A stretch of DNA of 64,000 nt, from NCBI RefSeq assembly GCF_019320115.1, contig NC_089597.1:117806000-117869999 (forward strand), given 5' to 3'. This DNA is from Miscanthus floridulus (lineage: Eukaryota > Streptophyta > Magnoliopsida > Poales > Poaceae). Positions 1 through 11,446 of this stretch are shown here, one piece after another; positions within the stretch are counted from its first letter, which is position 1, and each line of letters opens with the position of its first letter. A program made the position numbers and the translations under genes. Below the pieces are notes generated by a model, which saw only the letters and a program-made list of their open reading frames with translations, was not told the DNA's origin and ran no database searches.

Positions 1-1900
1 CTAAGCTTCTTCACACGCATTGAGCGGTTATCTTATCAATGTTGTACTTGTCACTTGTTGGCAATCCAAAATAAATCAAGTACTTGGGTTCACTAGCTCA
101 TGAACAAACTCATATACTACCACTAGATCATTTAACCATTCAAGCAATAGTGGTAGGCTATGAAATTTAAAATTTCATTTGTGATGCATGATCCTATTAA
201 GCATGTACTATATGCACTAACCGCATACTAGTAAGGGATGAAATGATCATGCACATAGATTCCATTCATTTCTCCAATAGCAATGTGAAATCCTAATTAT
301 AAGCTTGGTGAAGAGCAATAATCGATAATGAAATCCATCCTTCACCCATATGAAATGAGAATCACTTATGATCAAGTGCACTATCTCTTGTTATGGTTGG
401 CTTGCTTTATCTTTTGATCAATACTTACATCAGAGAACTATTTAGAATACCACTTGAATCACCATAACTAGCTCTCTTTTGGGTGTTGCTTGCTCTCTAG
501 ATCAACCCTTTTGATTGCTTCAACTAAGCATCTCAAATGCCCCTTAGATCAACCACTTCCATTTTAGCCTTCCAAGCCCCACGCTCAGGTTTACCTACAA
601 AAAGCGGTCAATCCCCTACATATAGGGAGAAGTGATCTCTCTCCAAAGAACCATTCTTGACACTCACTTGAAATATCTTGATTGATTAATCCAAGTGAAG
701 GACTTAATTTGATGTGTAACCTTGATTCCTTTTTAAGTCCTTTTCTTTCTACTTGTTTAAGTCCTTTTCTTTCTACCAAATGATCTCCTAATAATCACTA
801 GAACTTAAACTCTATCTTCATCTTGAGTTTGATCTCGATCTTCAAATTTAGTACCAAATATGTGCCAAGTACACTCCACAATCTAATGGCCTTGCACTCT
901 TTGCTTGTTATGCTTCTAGCTCTTTTCAAAACCAGACTTAGGTACCTCAACCACTTATAAACATGTTTTCAACTTGAGGACCTTTCAATCAAAGTGACTC
1001 TTGAACAATCCAATTATTGTCACTTTTCTGGCAGATTATGTACCCTTCAATGAAAAATACATATCTCCCAATGTACAAATCCAATTATCATGAAATTTGG
1101 TGGAGATGTGCCTAGCTAAGTCATCTAGCATCTCTAAAATTTGAACTTCAATTGACTTCTAGATTGCTACCAGATTTCACATCCTTACCACATTGCTACA
1201 TGCTGAAAACTGCTTGCACTACAGCTGAAAAGATCCACTCCAAAACCGAAGCAATTCTTACCCAAATTTCATGACATTTCTACAGAAACTTATACAATAA
1301 GTGTAGAGCATGCATACCAAATTTCAAGCCAATCCAATAAGATTTGGTCACTCGAATTCAAACTTGATCTCAGCTAGCTCAGATTTCCAATAAATGACAG
1401 ATTTCTATTCATTGAGCCATTCTTCATCTATAGTGAATCAAACTTGAAATCAACTTGTTTGAATACTTTCACAAGACATAAATTCATTCAATACACTTAC
1501 TAAAAGACATCTCATGAATTTATCCAACTCAAATGAGCTCAAATTTGATTACTAATCATTTAGTCCATTCAAACATCTCATAGCAAGCAACATATGCGTA
1601 TATATATATCCAATTCAATCAACTCATATGCACCCAAATGAATTAGATCAACAAATAATATACCTTGGTTAGCTCATGATCATCCATAGCAAGCTTCAAC
1701 TCAATTATTTGCAAGCCACCAAATATATCCAATAAATTATCCACAACTTGACAAATGACACTTGTATGTTATAGCACTTGGACTTCACTTATTGTCATGG
1801 CATTGGGTTGTGATATGCATTCATAACTTGACTCAATATATGGTGCATAATAATAATTCCATAGAATCAAGCCTCCAATGCCAATGGTACCTACAAACAA
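1..1900 (-). mobile_element. Internal, non-coding part of SIRE-like copia element E
   Basis: This AT-rich stretch directly follows the end of the split gag reading frame on the minus strand (gag stop near 1901). I see no long frame and no protease, integrase, RT or RNase H motif here on either strand. In an autonomous SIRE/Maximus element pol would be expected after gag, so either pol was lost or this is a non-autonomous family. The left end of the element is outside the window. Assignment rests on position only. Confidence 0.45.
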
Positions 1901-2346
1901 TCATCCACTTTTTGATGGTATCCAAACTAGTTTGGGTCCTCTCAAGTTAGCAGGTGCAACATACTTAGGCATTGCCTTAGTATGAATAGCAGGATGTTTT
2001 GCAATTGCAACCAATGAGATACCATTGCCATCCTTTCTAAGCACAATATTACCATCAATTGAAATAGTCTTAGAATTGTTACCTAGGGGACATGAATTAG
2101 CCATGTGTCCCCTTTCCCAACATATGTAGACTTCCTCTTTGATTGAGTCTTTTCTTCCTTGCTCATATGGTGCTTCTTATTGCCTTGCCTCTCATGAGTT
2201 GCTTGAGCCTTCTTCTCAAGCTTGCTAGGACACCTCGAGGCAAAGTGTCCCATATCTCCACACTTGAAGCACTTGATGTGAGCAGACTTTCTTCTCTTCT
2301 TGATTCTTGCTCAACATGTTGGCATCTTGAATTTGCATTTGATGCC
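1901..2346 (-). pseudogene. gag: 3' part of copia (SIRE/Maximus-like) gag, split by element A
   Basis: On the minus strand this encodes the C-terminal part of a retrotransposon nucleocapsid. A clear zinc knuckle CFKCGDMGHFASRCP (C-X2-C-X4-H-X4-C) lies near 2219-2263, then a basic stretch, then a second knuckle-like stretch ICWERGHMANSCP near 2090-2135 whose first cysteine appears lost. The last frame (2104 to 1901) ends KLVWIPSKSG before a stop, typical of SIRE-type Gag C termini. Frameshifts separate the pieces. The frame is continuous with the gag at 30325-31880 once the 28-kb insertion bounded by ATGCC duplications is removed. Function when intact: RNA packaging in the retrotransposon particle. 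Confidence 0.75.
2342..2346. repeat. Left target-site duplication of element A (ATGCC)
   Basis: ATGCC directly precedes the LTR terminus TGTTGGTATATATT at 2347. An identical ATGCC follows the other end of element A at 30320-30324. Both lie inside the same copia gag. Confidence 0.85.
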
Positions 2347-3353
2347 TGTTGGTATATATTAACGCACATAGAATAATCCGTAAGCGCACGGATATTATAC
2401 AGATGTAGCATTTCATCGATAGTATCCTAGTTTTATATCGAACTCAAGAAAACATGTGTGAGAATAACTAAATCTAACTTAACCCAACTTTGCAACAAGG
2501 CTTAGATAACAGGAGTATAAAGGAGAACGCAAAGGTCTTCTAGTTCTAACTTCGGTAAGCTATGTCTTCTATTGTTCAATTCTAGGGATATTACTAAAAA
2601 ACACAGGCAGAGTATGTTTCCTATAGTAACAAGGTCCTACTAGGCCTACAAATGGGAGGTGGACTACAAAGGATTCAACAAGGCTATAAGAGTCACCCTT
2701 ATGAATAGTAACCAAGTCTAAGCACCACGCTTACACTACAAATACTACTTTAACCCAGAAGCTACAAGGATTAAAGTACTCAAAAAGAGTCACAAACCTG
2801 AAGAACAATATGAACAAGATGCTTACTTGAATTAGAAGTTGATTACTAGAGAAATCTCAGAAGCAAGCTCAAGAAGAACTTGATTCCACTAGGGTACAAG
2901 CCATAGAGAGAGAGAGCACCGACAGGCCGGCACTTTCTCCAAACTCTTCCCTCACACTCTATCTCTCTATCTCTAATACAAGACTAGATCCTATTGAGGA
3001 CTAATCTTCTCTTGATTGCTAGCTCTAATCCTGGTGAAAATAAGAATTAGGGTTTCTAGCCTTCAGGCTCTTAGGATCAATGCCTCCCTTGGAGAGGGGG
3101 GTACAGGCAAGTATATATAGGGGCCTTCAAGCATCCTGGACCCTCAGATCAAACTGACTTAAAAGGACAGTGCATAGATGCAAACCCTAAGGAGGTGGAG
3201 AACCGACGTAGCAAGGAGAGACCTGATAGGAGGGGCCCATAGGCTGGCCTGACCTGATAGTGGGGTCAGGTCGGCCCCACATGTCATGGACACATGGCCT
3301 AGCTTTGGTGATTTGCCTTCTAGAGTGTTCTAGAGTCTTCCCACGTAGATACC
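2347..3353 (-). mobile_element. 3' LTR of Athila-like element A, first segment
   Basis: This segment aligns by eye with the start of the right LTR at 29089-30319 (shared TGTTGGTATATATTAACG and the following few hundred bases). The right copy carries about 30 bp extra near 29450. The LTR is interrupted at 3353/3354 by solo LTR B and resumes at 10880. Without the insertion it measures about 1.2 kb, matching the right LTR. Confidence 0.85.
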
Positions 3354-6300
3354 TATGGTAGAACCACCCAAATTATATGGTCCCACATGTGCCTATCATT
3401 GTCCTAAAAGACCCCTGACTGCTGCACACAAGAGCCAGATAACTTCTGGTAGTCTGTCGGGTGTCCTCGGGGAAATCCCGAATCATGCACATTTTACAAC
3501 TCATATAGGATCAATATAGAGTTACCACAACATTACAACACTTGGTACAAAAATGACTTAATTAGAGTGCTGGAAGATTTACAGAATTTAGATTTCAAAG
3601 CATGTTCAAGTCAAAACTTAACTTAAGTTCAAAGGCTGAGTAGAATTGTGGAAGCAACTTAGGTAAATCATCTAAGTTTAGAAGAGACAACCAAGTCATG
3701 TCGAGCCCACCGACATGACCTCAATTAGCAGCACTAGTAAGAACCTGCAACAGGGGTTAATAAACCCTAAGTACTTGAGGGTACTCAACAAGTCTTACCT
3801 GACTCAAAGAAAAGACTCCAAGGGCATGAAGGCTTAAAGGTAAGTTTGAAGCAAGAAGTCACTTTTGCAGAAAAGCTTACTACAAGTGAATCCTTACTTT
3901 TAATGTTTTAGCTTTGTATTAAGTCATTAGTAGTATCCAGTTTGCACCTAATCTAGCTCAAGCACTTCATTAATCATCTCATGTCATGTTCGTCTCTTAT
4001 CCACAAGTAACCATGTTTTATTGATTAAACTAACGATGTAGTTCAGTTGATCGAGTCTTCTTCATTCGACAAGCAGCGGTGATTCGAATCGATTTGGCCC
4101 AACTAGGGTTTCCTTACCACACAACATATGCAGGTCTAGGCCCAGACCCGAACCTACATATATCAACCTTCACTCAGATCCTCCAAAATGTGAACCGGTC
4201 TGTGCTACCCGAAAGTATAGTACTCCACCTCCCTACGCCACTCCTGGTGGATTCATAGGATGGGTACACGCTACTCTCACCATCTCCCACACCTAGTGCG
4301 CAGTTGTCTTTTCACATAATGGAATAGTTGAGGTATCAGGCTTACTAGAGTATGTGGCCCGTACTGGAAGTCATGATCACAAGCGGCCCAACAACGATTG
4401 GTCCTTAATCGACATAGGCGGAACAAGCATGACCAAGCGAACCGGTCTGCCCAAAAACACTTACCTTAACATCGATTCCCACTCGGTCTCAATTTAAATA
4501 TTAACATGTATCATGATATTCTCATGACCCCAAAAGCAGAGCTAAAAAGAGCCAGGTAAAACCTATCTCCTGCGAACGATGAAACCATCATTCAACTTCA
4601 ATCGAAGTCTAAGCATTACAAAGCATAAGAGATATCGACCTATTCATACTAACATGGTCGAACTAAGGATACCTAAATCAAGGTAATCATGCAGCAGTGG
4701 TATTCAACCAACTCCTAGTTACTTAATGCACATCTCACAAAACTTAAGTGTAATAAAGATTTGTAAATACTAGAGAGGGTTTATGCTTTGGGGCTTGCCT
4801 ACGTTGCAGAGAAGGTTAGATTTCACAGAGGATCCAGAAGTTAGACTAGGCACCAACACCACTGGTGGATGAACCTCCTCTGAAACTTGATCAACACGAA
4901 CCTCCTCATTCTTGTATTCACTACACGTAATAAATGATGCTTTGCTTAACATGATGGACTACATGCCATGATGCATGATGAAGGACATTCAAGTGCATTA
5001 ACAGAAGTTAAACAAGATTAAGAAAGTTGAGTACAACTTTCCTTCACCAAAGAACTAGGGTTATTATCATAAAAGCATTTTAGTTAATGAGCTACTAAGT
5101 TGATTAGTTATCTATCATGAAAGGATTAACATTTAACTTAACTCATGATCATTATAAGTAACTAATAATTAAGGCATATTAATTATTATATAAACAAGTT
5201 GATTATGTGGTTATTAAGAAAGCAACACTTATCATATTATACTAGTCAAGCAAGGCAAAGTATTTAACTTAACATTACACAACTTCATCCCCGAGGTCAA
5301 GCAAGGATCATAACATGACCTAATCACATGCATTACTTAACTAGTCATATGAGTAAACTATTTTATTTATTAACTAACAAGTTAATCATGAGCACAACAT
5401 GGAAAGGATTAAGTTGCTAAGGAACAACAAAGGTAGTAGTGTTCCAAGGTCTACAATCAACTCTAAAATACACCAAAGGCTTTTATGATTTATCCTAATT
5501 ATTCTAGTAATTATTAATTAATAAATAAAGCATGTAATTAAGTGGATAAAATAAAATTATCAAAACAGTACCATAATTTTAATGAAGGCATTTCTAAGCA
5601 TTTAAAGTATACACAAAAAGTTTCATGATTAAAGGATAATTATTTTAGCCTATAAAAATCATGGAAGGTACATTTATTAATTAAAAGAGGTAATTTTAAA
5701 GCATGCAAAAACAATTGATTTTCACCATTTCATGTTTTCTTAGATATAGCACATCATGAAGAGGCTACACAAAAATTTTCAAGATTTTATCACATCCCCA
5801 TATTTTTCTATGAATTAAACAAGAAACTACATATAATCACATTTTTTGGAAAAGAATAAAACCGAAGAAATTCATTTTGCACTCAGACCCCGCTAGCCAT
5901 AGTGACTGACAGAGGGGGCCTGGTCACACGCATAGTATCGGCCACGCTGACCATGGCAGCGTGGACTTTGACCGGCGGGTTCTCGCCACCGGTGAGGATT
6001 TCGGCGACGGCGAAAGCATCTACATGATCATGGTGGTCTAGTGCATCGATCAAGGGTACTAGATGAACCTCTACCGCACCGTAGCTCACTCGACGATGAC
6101 CATGGTGGCCGGCGATGCTCCGGTGAGGTGGAACACACCAACAACGAGGTCTCCGATCATGGGGATGGTACCGGCGGCTTCCCTACGACCTACTACACCC
6201 AGACAAGGTGACGATTGAACTGATAACAACATCGCATGAGCTCTACGGTGGCCATGGTGACCATGGTGGTGTGGCAAGCCACACACCGGGCATGAAGGGC

Positions 6301-6492
6301 TGGTAGAGGTAAAACAAAAGCAAGCAACACAACCAGTAGCTCACCACGATTACGTGCAGCCAAGTGGTTGAAGCGGGGAAGTAGCAGAGGTGGCTACCAT
6401 CATTGAGGGTGGTTGCGGCAGCATGGGCTGGTGGTGAGGTCGCCGTTCTAGCATGACCTGCTTGGTAAAGGTAAAACAGAGAAGATGGTGAG
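3354..6492 (-). mobile_element. Solo LTR B, segment 1 (very long LTR)
   Basis: B begins TATGGTAGAACC, equivalent to the TGTGGCAGAACC end of the element F LTR at 55324, and ends TGTTACA at 10879. It is flanked by ATACC (3349-3353) and ACACC (10880-10884), a 5-bp TSD with one change. Several motifs are shared with the F LTR, for example a GCAACAGGGG block followed by a TACTCAACAAG/TACTCAGCAAG block. Removing nested element C leaves about 4.4 kb. There is no internal region, so it is a solo LTR left by LTR-LTR recombination. Long ORFs here are chance frames. Confidence 0.75.
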
Positions 6493-6931
6493 TGTCGACA
6501 AAAGATGCTCGGCAGTCCACCGAGGGGTATCCCACAATGGTAGATTTGTTAGAGGTGAGCGAGATTAGGAGAGAGATGGTAATACAAGCACCAAGACACA
6601 AGATTTAGACAGGTTCGTCCATCAGTATGACATAATACCTACATCCTGTGTTCTGATGTATTGCATTGAGATGTATGGATCGTGGTGTAGATGTATGGAT
6701 CGTGGTGTAGATGTATGTATCTTGATGTAGCCCATCCACTAGTGGACCCCTACCTCTCCTTATATACTCTAGAGGGGTAGGGTTACAAGGAACGTAGCCT
6801 ATTTGGTATTATACAATATCTTGCGGTGCATGCCGAGCAGCGTCGTGCATGCCTTGATCTTGTGGGCTGGGCCACCTTTGATGGTGCGGCCCATGTCTTG
6901 TCTTATGGACACTGGGGGCCATACCCCCATA
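6493..6931 (-). mobile_element. 3' LTR of short non-coding element C
   Basis: 439 bp beginning TGTCGACAAAAGATGCTCGG and ending GGGGGCCATACCCCCATA. A similar copy lies in direct orientation at 9181-9617. The flanking GTGAG at 6488-6492 matches GTGAG at 9618-9622. The strand is set by the primer-binding-site-like sequence next to the right copy. Confidence 0.85.
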
Positions 6932-7156
6932 GCTAGTTCTTGAGTCTGATAGTAGGTGATGTAGTCACATGGTGCCAGGATCAGAAAGTATAAGACCAGC
7001 TGAGTAGGCAGCCAGTCCCCGGGCATAGCCTTGAGATGAGAACAAGCACATTCACTGCAAGGTGAAGTGTGCCCACTTAGTCCCCGAGCCTGCTAGAAGA
7101 TGAAGAATGAATCTTGTAGCAGGGTCAAAGAAAAAGAAGTCTGAAAGCTTGCTGAC

Positions 7157-8120
7157 GTTGTCTGATATGTGCGTATCAAGACCCCAGACGTGCTGTCCAA
7201 GATCAGCACCCTGATCTAAACAGCATGGAGCAGCTTGATAGCACACCGACGAGATGTAACAAGATCCGACCACCAAGGGAGCACTGAGGAGTCCTCGGCA
7301 TCGCTAGCGATGATCAAGCACCGAGGAGCGAGGAGTCCCCGACGTCGCTGGCAATGACTAAGCACCGAGTAGTCCCTGACGTAGGAGGCAATGTCCGAGC
7401 ATCGAGGAGTCCCCGACAAAGCTGGTGATGTCCGAGCATCGAGGAGCCCCTAGCGAAGCTGGTGAGGTTCGAGCACCGATGAGCAAGGAGTCCCCAACGT
7501 CGCTGGCGATGACCAAGCACCAAGGAGTCCCCAATGTAGGCGGCGATGTTCGAGCACCGAGGAGTCCCAGGCGAAGCTGGCGATGGCCAAGCACCGAGGA
7601 GTCCCAGACGTTGTCTGATATGCGAGTATCAAGACCCCAGACGTGCTTCCTAAGATCAGCACCCTGATTCAAAGAGTATAGAGCAGCTTGATAGCACACC
7701 GACGAGACGTAGCAAGATCCGACCACCAAGGGAGCACCGAGGAGTCGCTGGCGATGACCGAGCACCGAGGAGCGAGGAGTCCCAAGCGTCGCTGGCGATG
7801 ACTGAGCACCAAGGAGTCCCTAGTGTAGGAGGCGATGTCCGAGCACCGAGGAGTCCCCAGCGAAGCTGGCGATGTCTGAGCACCGAGGAGTCCCCGGCGA
7901 AGCTAGCGAGGTCTGAGCACTGAGGAGTGGGGAGTCCCTGGCGTCATTGGCGATGACCGAGCACTAAGGAGTCCCTGATGTAGATGGCGATGTTCAAGCA
8001 CCGAGGAGTCCCAGACGAAGCTGGCGAGGTCCGTGCGGTGAAGTGTGCCCACTTACTCCTCGAGCACGAAGAAATCGAGCGTCGAGGAGTCCCCGGCGTA
8101 GCTGGCGATGAAGCACGAGC
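7157..8120. repeat. Two-level minisatellite inside element C
   Basis: About 16 or more imperfect copies of a unit of roughly 37 bp built on GCACCGAGGAGTCCC followed by a GCTGGCGATG block. Superimposed is a longer repeat: the segment from 7157 (TTGTCTGATATG) through the AAGATCCGACCACCAAGGGA block recurs at 7611, a period of about 454 bp. Unit boundaries were read by eye. Confidence 0.8.
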
Positions 8121-9160
8121 GACGAATAGTCTGGTCAACTGGTCGGCGGCGAAGTGAGCATTGAGTAGAAGCGACCAACAAATAGTCCGATCAACTGGTT
8201 GGCGACGGAGACCATGAACCAAGCGGCCTGACTAGTTGATCGGTGGAGAAGCCCAAGCACCAGGTGGTCCGATCACCTGGACGATGATCCTACAATACAA
8301 ACATGTAGAATGGGTAGTACATGATGTAAAGATATATGAACTCTGGAGAAAAAATAGTGTATGTAGCTTGGCGATCAGTTGGAGCGAAGATGTATTTAAT
8401 ATAAACCGCCCGAACAGTTAGTGTGTTGCTGAGTCTCCAGCCCTAGCTAGCCTGTTAACCATAACGTGGAGCACGGAGCTTGTGCACGTGTAGGAGGAAC
8501 AAGCGTCGCTAAGGAGCCGCTGCCAACCACCCATAACGCAGAGGGCAGACGCTCGTGCACGTGTAGGGAGGAGCCAGAGACAGGGCCGTCTCTGGAGGCG
8601 TCCGAGCATCAACAGGACTGTTCGGGGGTTCAGAAAATCGTTTGGAGAGCAAACATGGAGAAAACAGCTCGGAGAAACATTATGGCGATATACGGAGATT
8701 GAAGAATATTTAGAAGAATATTAGAATGTGACTTAGCTTTAGGCAGAAAGTCTGGTCGGCGACGTATGGCATTATCTAGTCGGCGAGAGGATGGACGTCT
8801 TTAACCTAGTCAACGAATCTGCCCCTCTGGGCATGTTGGTAAGCAGCGGCAATGTTGGTGAACCCGAAGGGTAGGGTCGTAACCCCTAGAGTTTCCCGAG
8901 CAGCCTCCGATAGATCTAATCGATTGATGCGATCAGATCGTCATTGTTGATTTGCCTCCTCTGGTAGCGAGGATGCGGGCGATGAGTTGTTCATGAAGGT
9001 GACCTCAGAGGTGGTTCCGAGATCGGATCTATAGTCATAGGTGCTGATGTAGCCAGCGATGAATCGTCGTCGTGGACCGGCATGGATCTCCACGAGATTG
9101 ATGACGAGAATGCGCTGTTGATTTGAGGTCCATCTGGCTCGCCATGGGATCAAGCGCACA

Positions 9161-9180
9161 CCCCTACCTAGCGCGCCAAT
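9161..9180 (-). promoter_or_regulatory. Putative primer binding site of element C
   Basis: On the minus strand the LTR terminus TGTTGACA is followed after two bases by TGGCGCGCTAGGTAGGGG. It starts with TGG, as expected for a sequence pairing with a tRNA 3' CCA end. It is not the initiator-Met type; the tRNA was not identified. Confidence 0.55.
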
Positions 9181-9617
9181 TGTCAACAAAAGATGCTCGG
9201 TAGTCCACCGAGGGGTATCCCACGATGGTAGATTTGTCATAGAGGTGAGATCAGGAGCGAGATGGTAATACAAGCACCAAGACACAAGATTTAGACAGGT
9301 TTGGCCGTTAGTATGACGTAATACCTACATCTTGTGTTCTGATGTATTGTATTGAGATGTATGGATCATGGTGTTGATACATGGATAATGGTCTAGATGT
9401 ATGTATCTTCATGTAGCCCGTCCGCTAGGGGACCCCTACCTCTCCTTATATACTCTGGAGGGGTATGGTTACAAGGAACGTAGCCCATTTGGTACTATAC
9501 AATATCTTGCGGTGCACGCTGAGCAGCGCCATGCACGCCTTGATCTTGTAGACCGGGCCACCTCTGATGGTGCGGCCCATGTCTTGTCTTGTGGACACTG
9601 GGGGCCATACCCCCATA
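9181..9617 (-). mobile_element. 5' LTR of short non-coding element C
   Basis: 437 bp, direct repeat of 6493-6931 with scattered substitutions and ending CCCCCATA before the TSD GTGAG at 9618-9622. The LTR termini on the minus strand are TATGGGGG and TGTTGACA. Confidence 0.85.
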
Positions 9618-10879
9618 GTGAGATTCACTGAGTCAAGGCAAAGCTGAAACAAGCGATGGGAGGAAGGGCGGTGCTCTAGAAGACTCTAGCCACGGTGAGG
9701 TGACCTCGGTGGCCATGGCGAGCCACCGCGGCAGGAACGGTGCGCGCGAGCGAGTTCAGCCAGGAGAGGAGGCACGAGCGGGTTGGGGAGAAGCCCAAGG
9801 ATGGGATAGAGCTATAGGTGAGAGTAATTGGGTGGTGGTGCAAGGACGATGACCAATATTTGCTGATGGCTAGAAGAGCTCGGCGACGGCGTAGAAGAGA
9901 GAAAGAGAAGCAGACGCCGACCGCGAGGCGTTTTAACGGTGTGGACGAGTTCTCCAGGCATGACAGCACCTGCTTGAGCTTGTCCATGCAAGCAGGTGCG
10001 TGCCATCGTGCGCGAAAGCAACAAACTTGGGCGGTGGCGTAGGTGGCGAGCAGGCTAGCTGACAGTTGTCGTGGTGAGCAATATTCCTTGACTGAAACCC
10101 TCCCCTTCTCCTCTCTTGATCTCCCAATTTTACAAAGCAAATTGATTACAAGCCTTAAACAAAGTTGTTCATGGATCAGAGATCTCCAACTTTGGTTAAA
10201 GCACCAACATCAAATGATCAACAGATTTGGAGATTTTGAATTTCGAACAAGGGTGCAGTGAAACTGAAAAACGGAGTTCAGTTTCAAGTTTTGAAACAGT
10301 TTTGATTAGGCTTCTTTGACATTTAATTAAAGAACAACCATCTAACAAACATATCGACTAATTACACCTTAACATAGCTCAAGCATAGCATCAACTAGTG
10401 GAACAAAGTTTGGACCAATTTTATTTATGAAAATAGATTTAGTAATTCACCAAAGTTTGAACTTAAACACTAAATTCTAGGGACTTAGGAAGAAATTGCC
10501 AAGTGTGAAATTCAGCACCAAATCCAAACTTTGAGCTCAAATTTAAACATGTTTGATTTAGAAATATCATCAATTCTTGATTCCATAACATAAAGCACAC
10601 TTTGAACTATAAAGTTTATATTTACCAAATTTTATTTGTTTAAGCAATATTCTCATATATAAAATCACAAAGATCCTTAATTACTAATATTGACATCCTT
10701 TCATGCAACATGGGAAACATATTATAAGAAACATATGAAACACCATAATGCAACATATGAAACATCACATATGCAACATTTGAAAGCTATTAATGTAACA
10801 TGAAATGCATTTATGGCATGACGCTTGATGATGTCCATGATCAAAATTTTAGTTGCTTTTTAACATCTAGGATGTTACA
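9618..10879 (-). mobile_element. Solo LTR B, segment 2
   Basis: Continuation of B after element C (first five bases are the GTGAG duplication). On the minus strand it starts TGTAACATCC at 10879, the 5' terminus of the LTR. It is AT-rich near the end and includes a GC-rich stretch at 9660-10080 with several overlapping frames that I judge non-coding. Confidence 0.7.
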
Positions 10880-11081
10880 ACACCGTCGTGGATAAACGTG
10901 ATTTTCTTTGACGAATAGGTCCTCCATGGCAGCTTTCTGATTAAATCCTGCTAAAAATATAGATTTACCAAAACTCATGGAAATTGTCAGTTTAAACCTT
11001 TAAGTCTATGTTGGTGATCCATTTTGGTCATTTATGTAAGGTATATTGACAATTTGTGATTAACATTAACTACCGTCAACA
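10880..11081 (-). mobile_element. 3' LTR of element A, second segment
   Basis: Matches 30115-30319 of the right LTR nearly base for base (for example TAACATTAACTACCGTCAA) and ends with the LTR terminus ACTACCGTCAACA at 11081. Confidence 0.85.
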
Positions 11082-11098
11082 AACTCCCCCACACTTAG
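11082..11098 (-). promoter_or_regulatory. Polypurine tract of element A
   Basis: On the minus strand AAGTGTGGGGGAGTT directly precedes the LTR start TGTTGACGGTAG. This is the expected place and composition of the plus-strand priming site for reverse transcription, and it fixes element A on the minus strand. Confidence 0.7.
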
Positions 11099-11446
11099 GC
11101 TTTTACTCGTCCTCGATAAAAGGATGGATTACTTAAGACATAACCCTAGGACAAGACATCAACATAAAACCATTTTCAGTCATACATGCTCTATAGGATT
11201 CAAAGTGTCTACCATAAAACTTTAGGCGGTTGAAGAACGGAATAGTTTGAAACTGTTTACACCAAAATTTGGAAGAAGAATTGCAGGAACTCAAAAGCTC
11301 CCAAGATCGTGTCATCAAAGAATCGATCGCATAAAGGTCGGTATCAGCTGATTTGAATACAGTACTAGAATCAACTCTCTTCAGATAGCGCCAGCAGATA
11401 ACAATGAAAACTACAGTTGGCGTTAGGAAAAAACATGTTGGACTCT
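11099..11446 (-). mobile_element. Element A internal sequence left of D
   Basis: Non-coding interior of element A between its 3' LTR and the insertion of element D. No motif recognised. The D junction is placed at the first base shared by both D LTR copies. Confidence 0.55.

Larger units (their letters stand above)
6932..9180 (-). mobile_element. Internal region of element C, non-coding, tandem-repeat rich
   Basis: 2.25 kb between two 0.44-kb LTRs. No gag, protease, RT or integrase motif is visible, so the element must rely on another element's proteins. A minus-strand frame covers 8941-9285 next to the primer binding site but I do not recognise its product. The middle, 7157-8120, is a minisatellite described separately. 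The whole element (6493-9617, 3.1 kb) is larger than typical TRIMs but similar in having LTRs and no pol. Confidence 0.75.

Noticed and set aside
9676..10140. 154-codon minus-strand frame
   Set aside because: Inside solo LTR B, GC-rich, with competing frames on the other strand.
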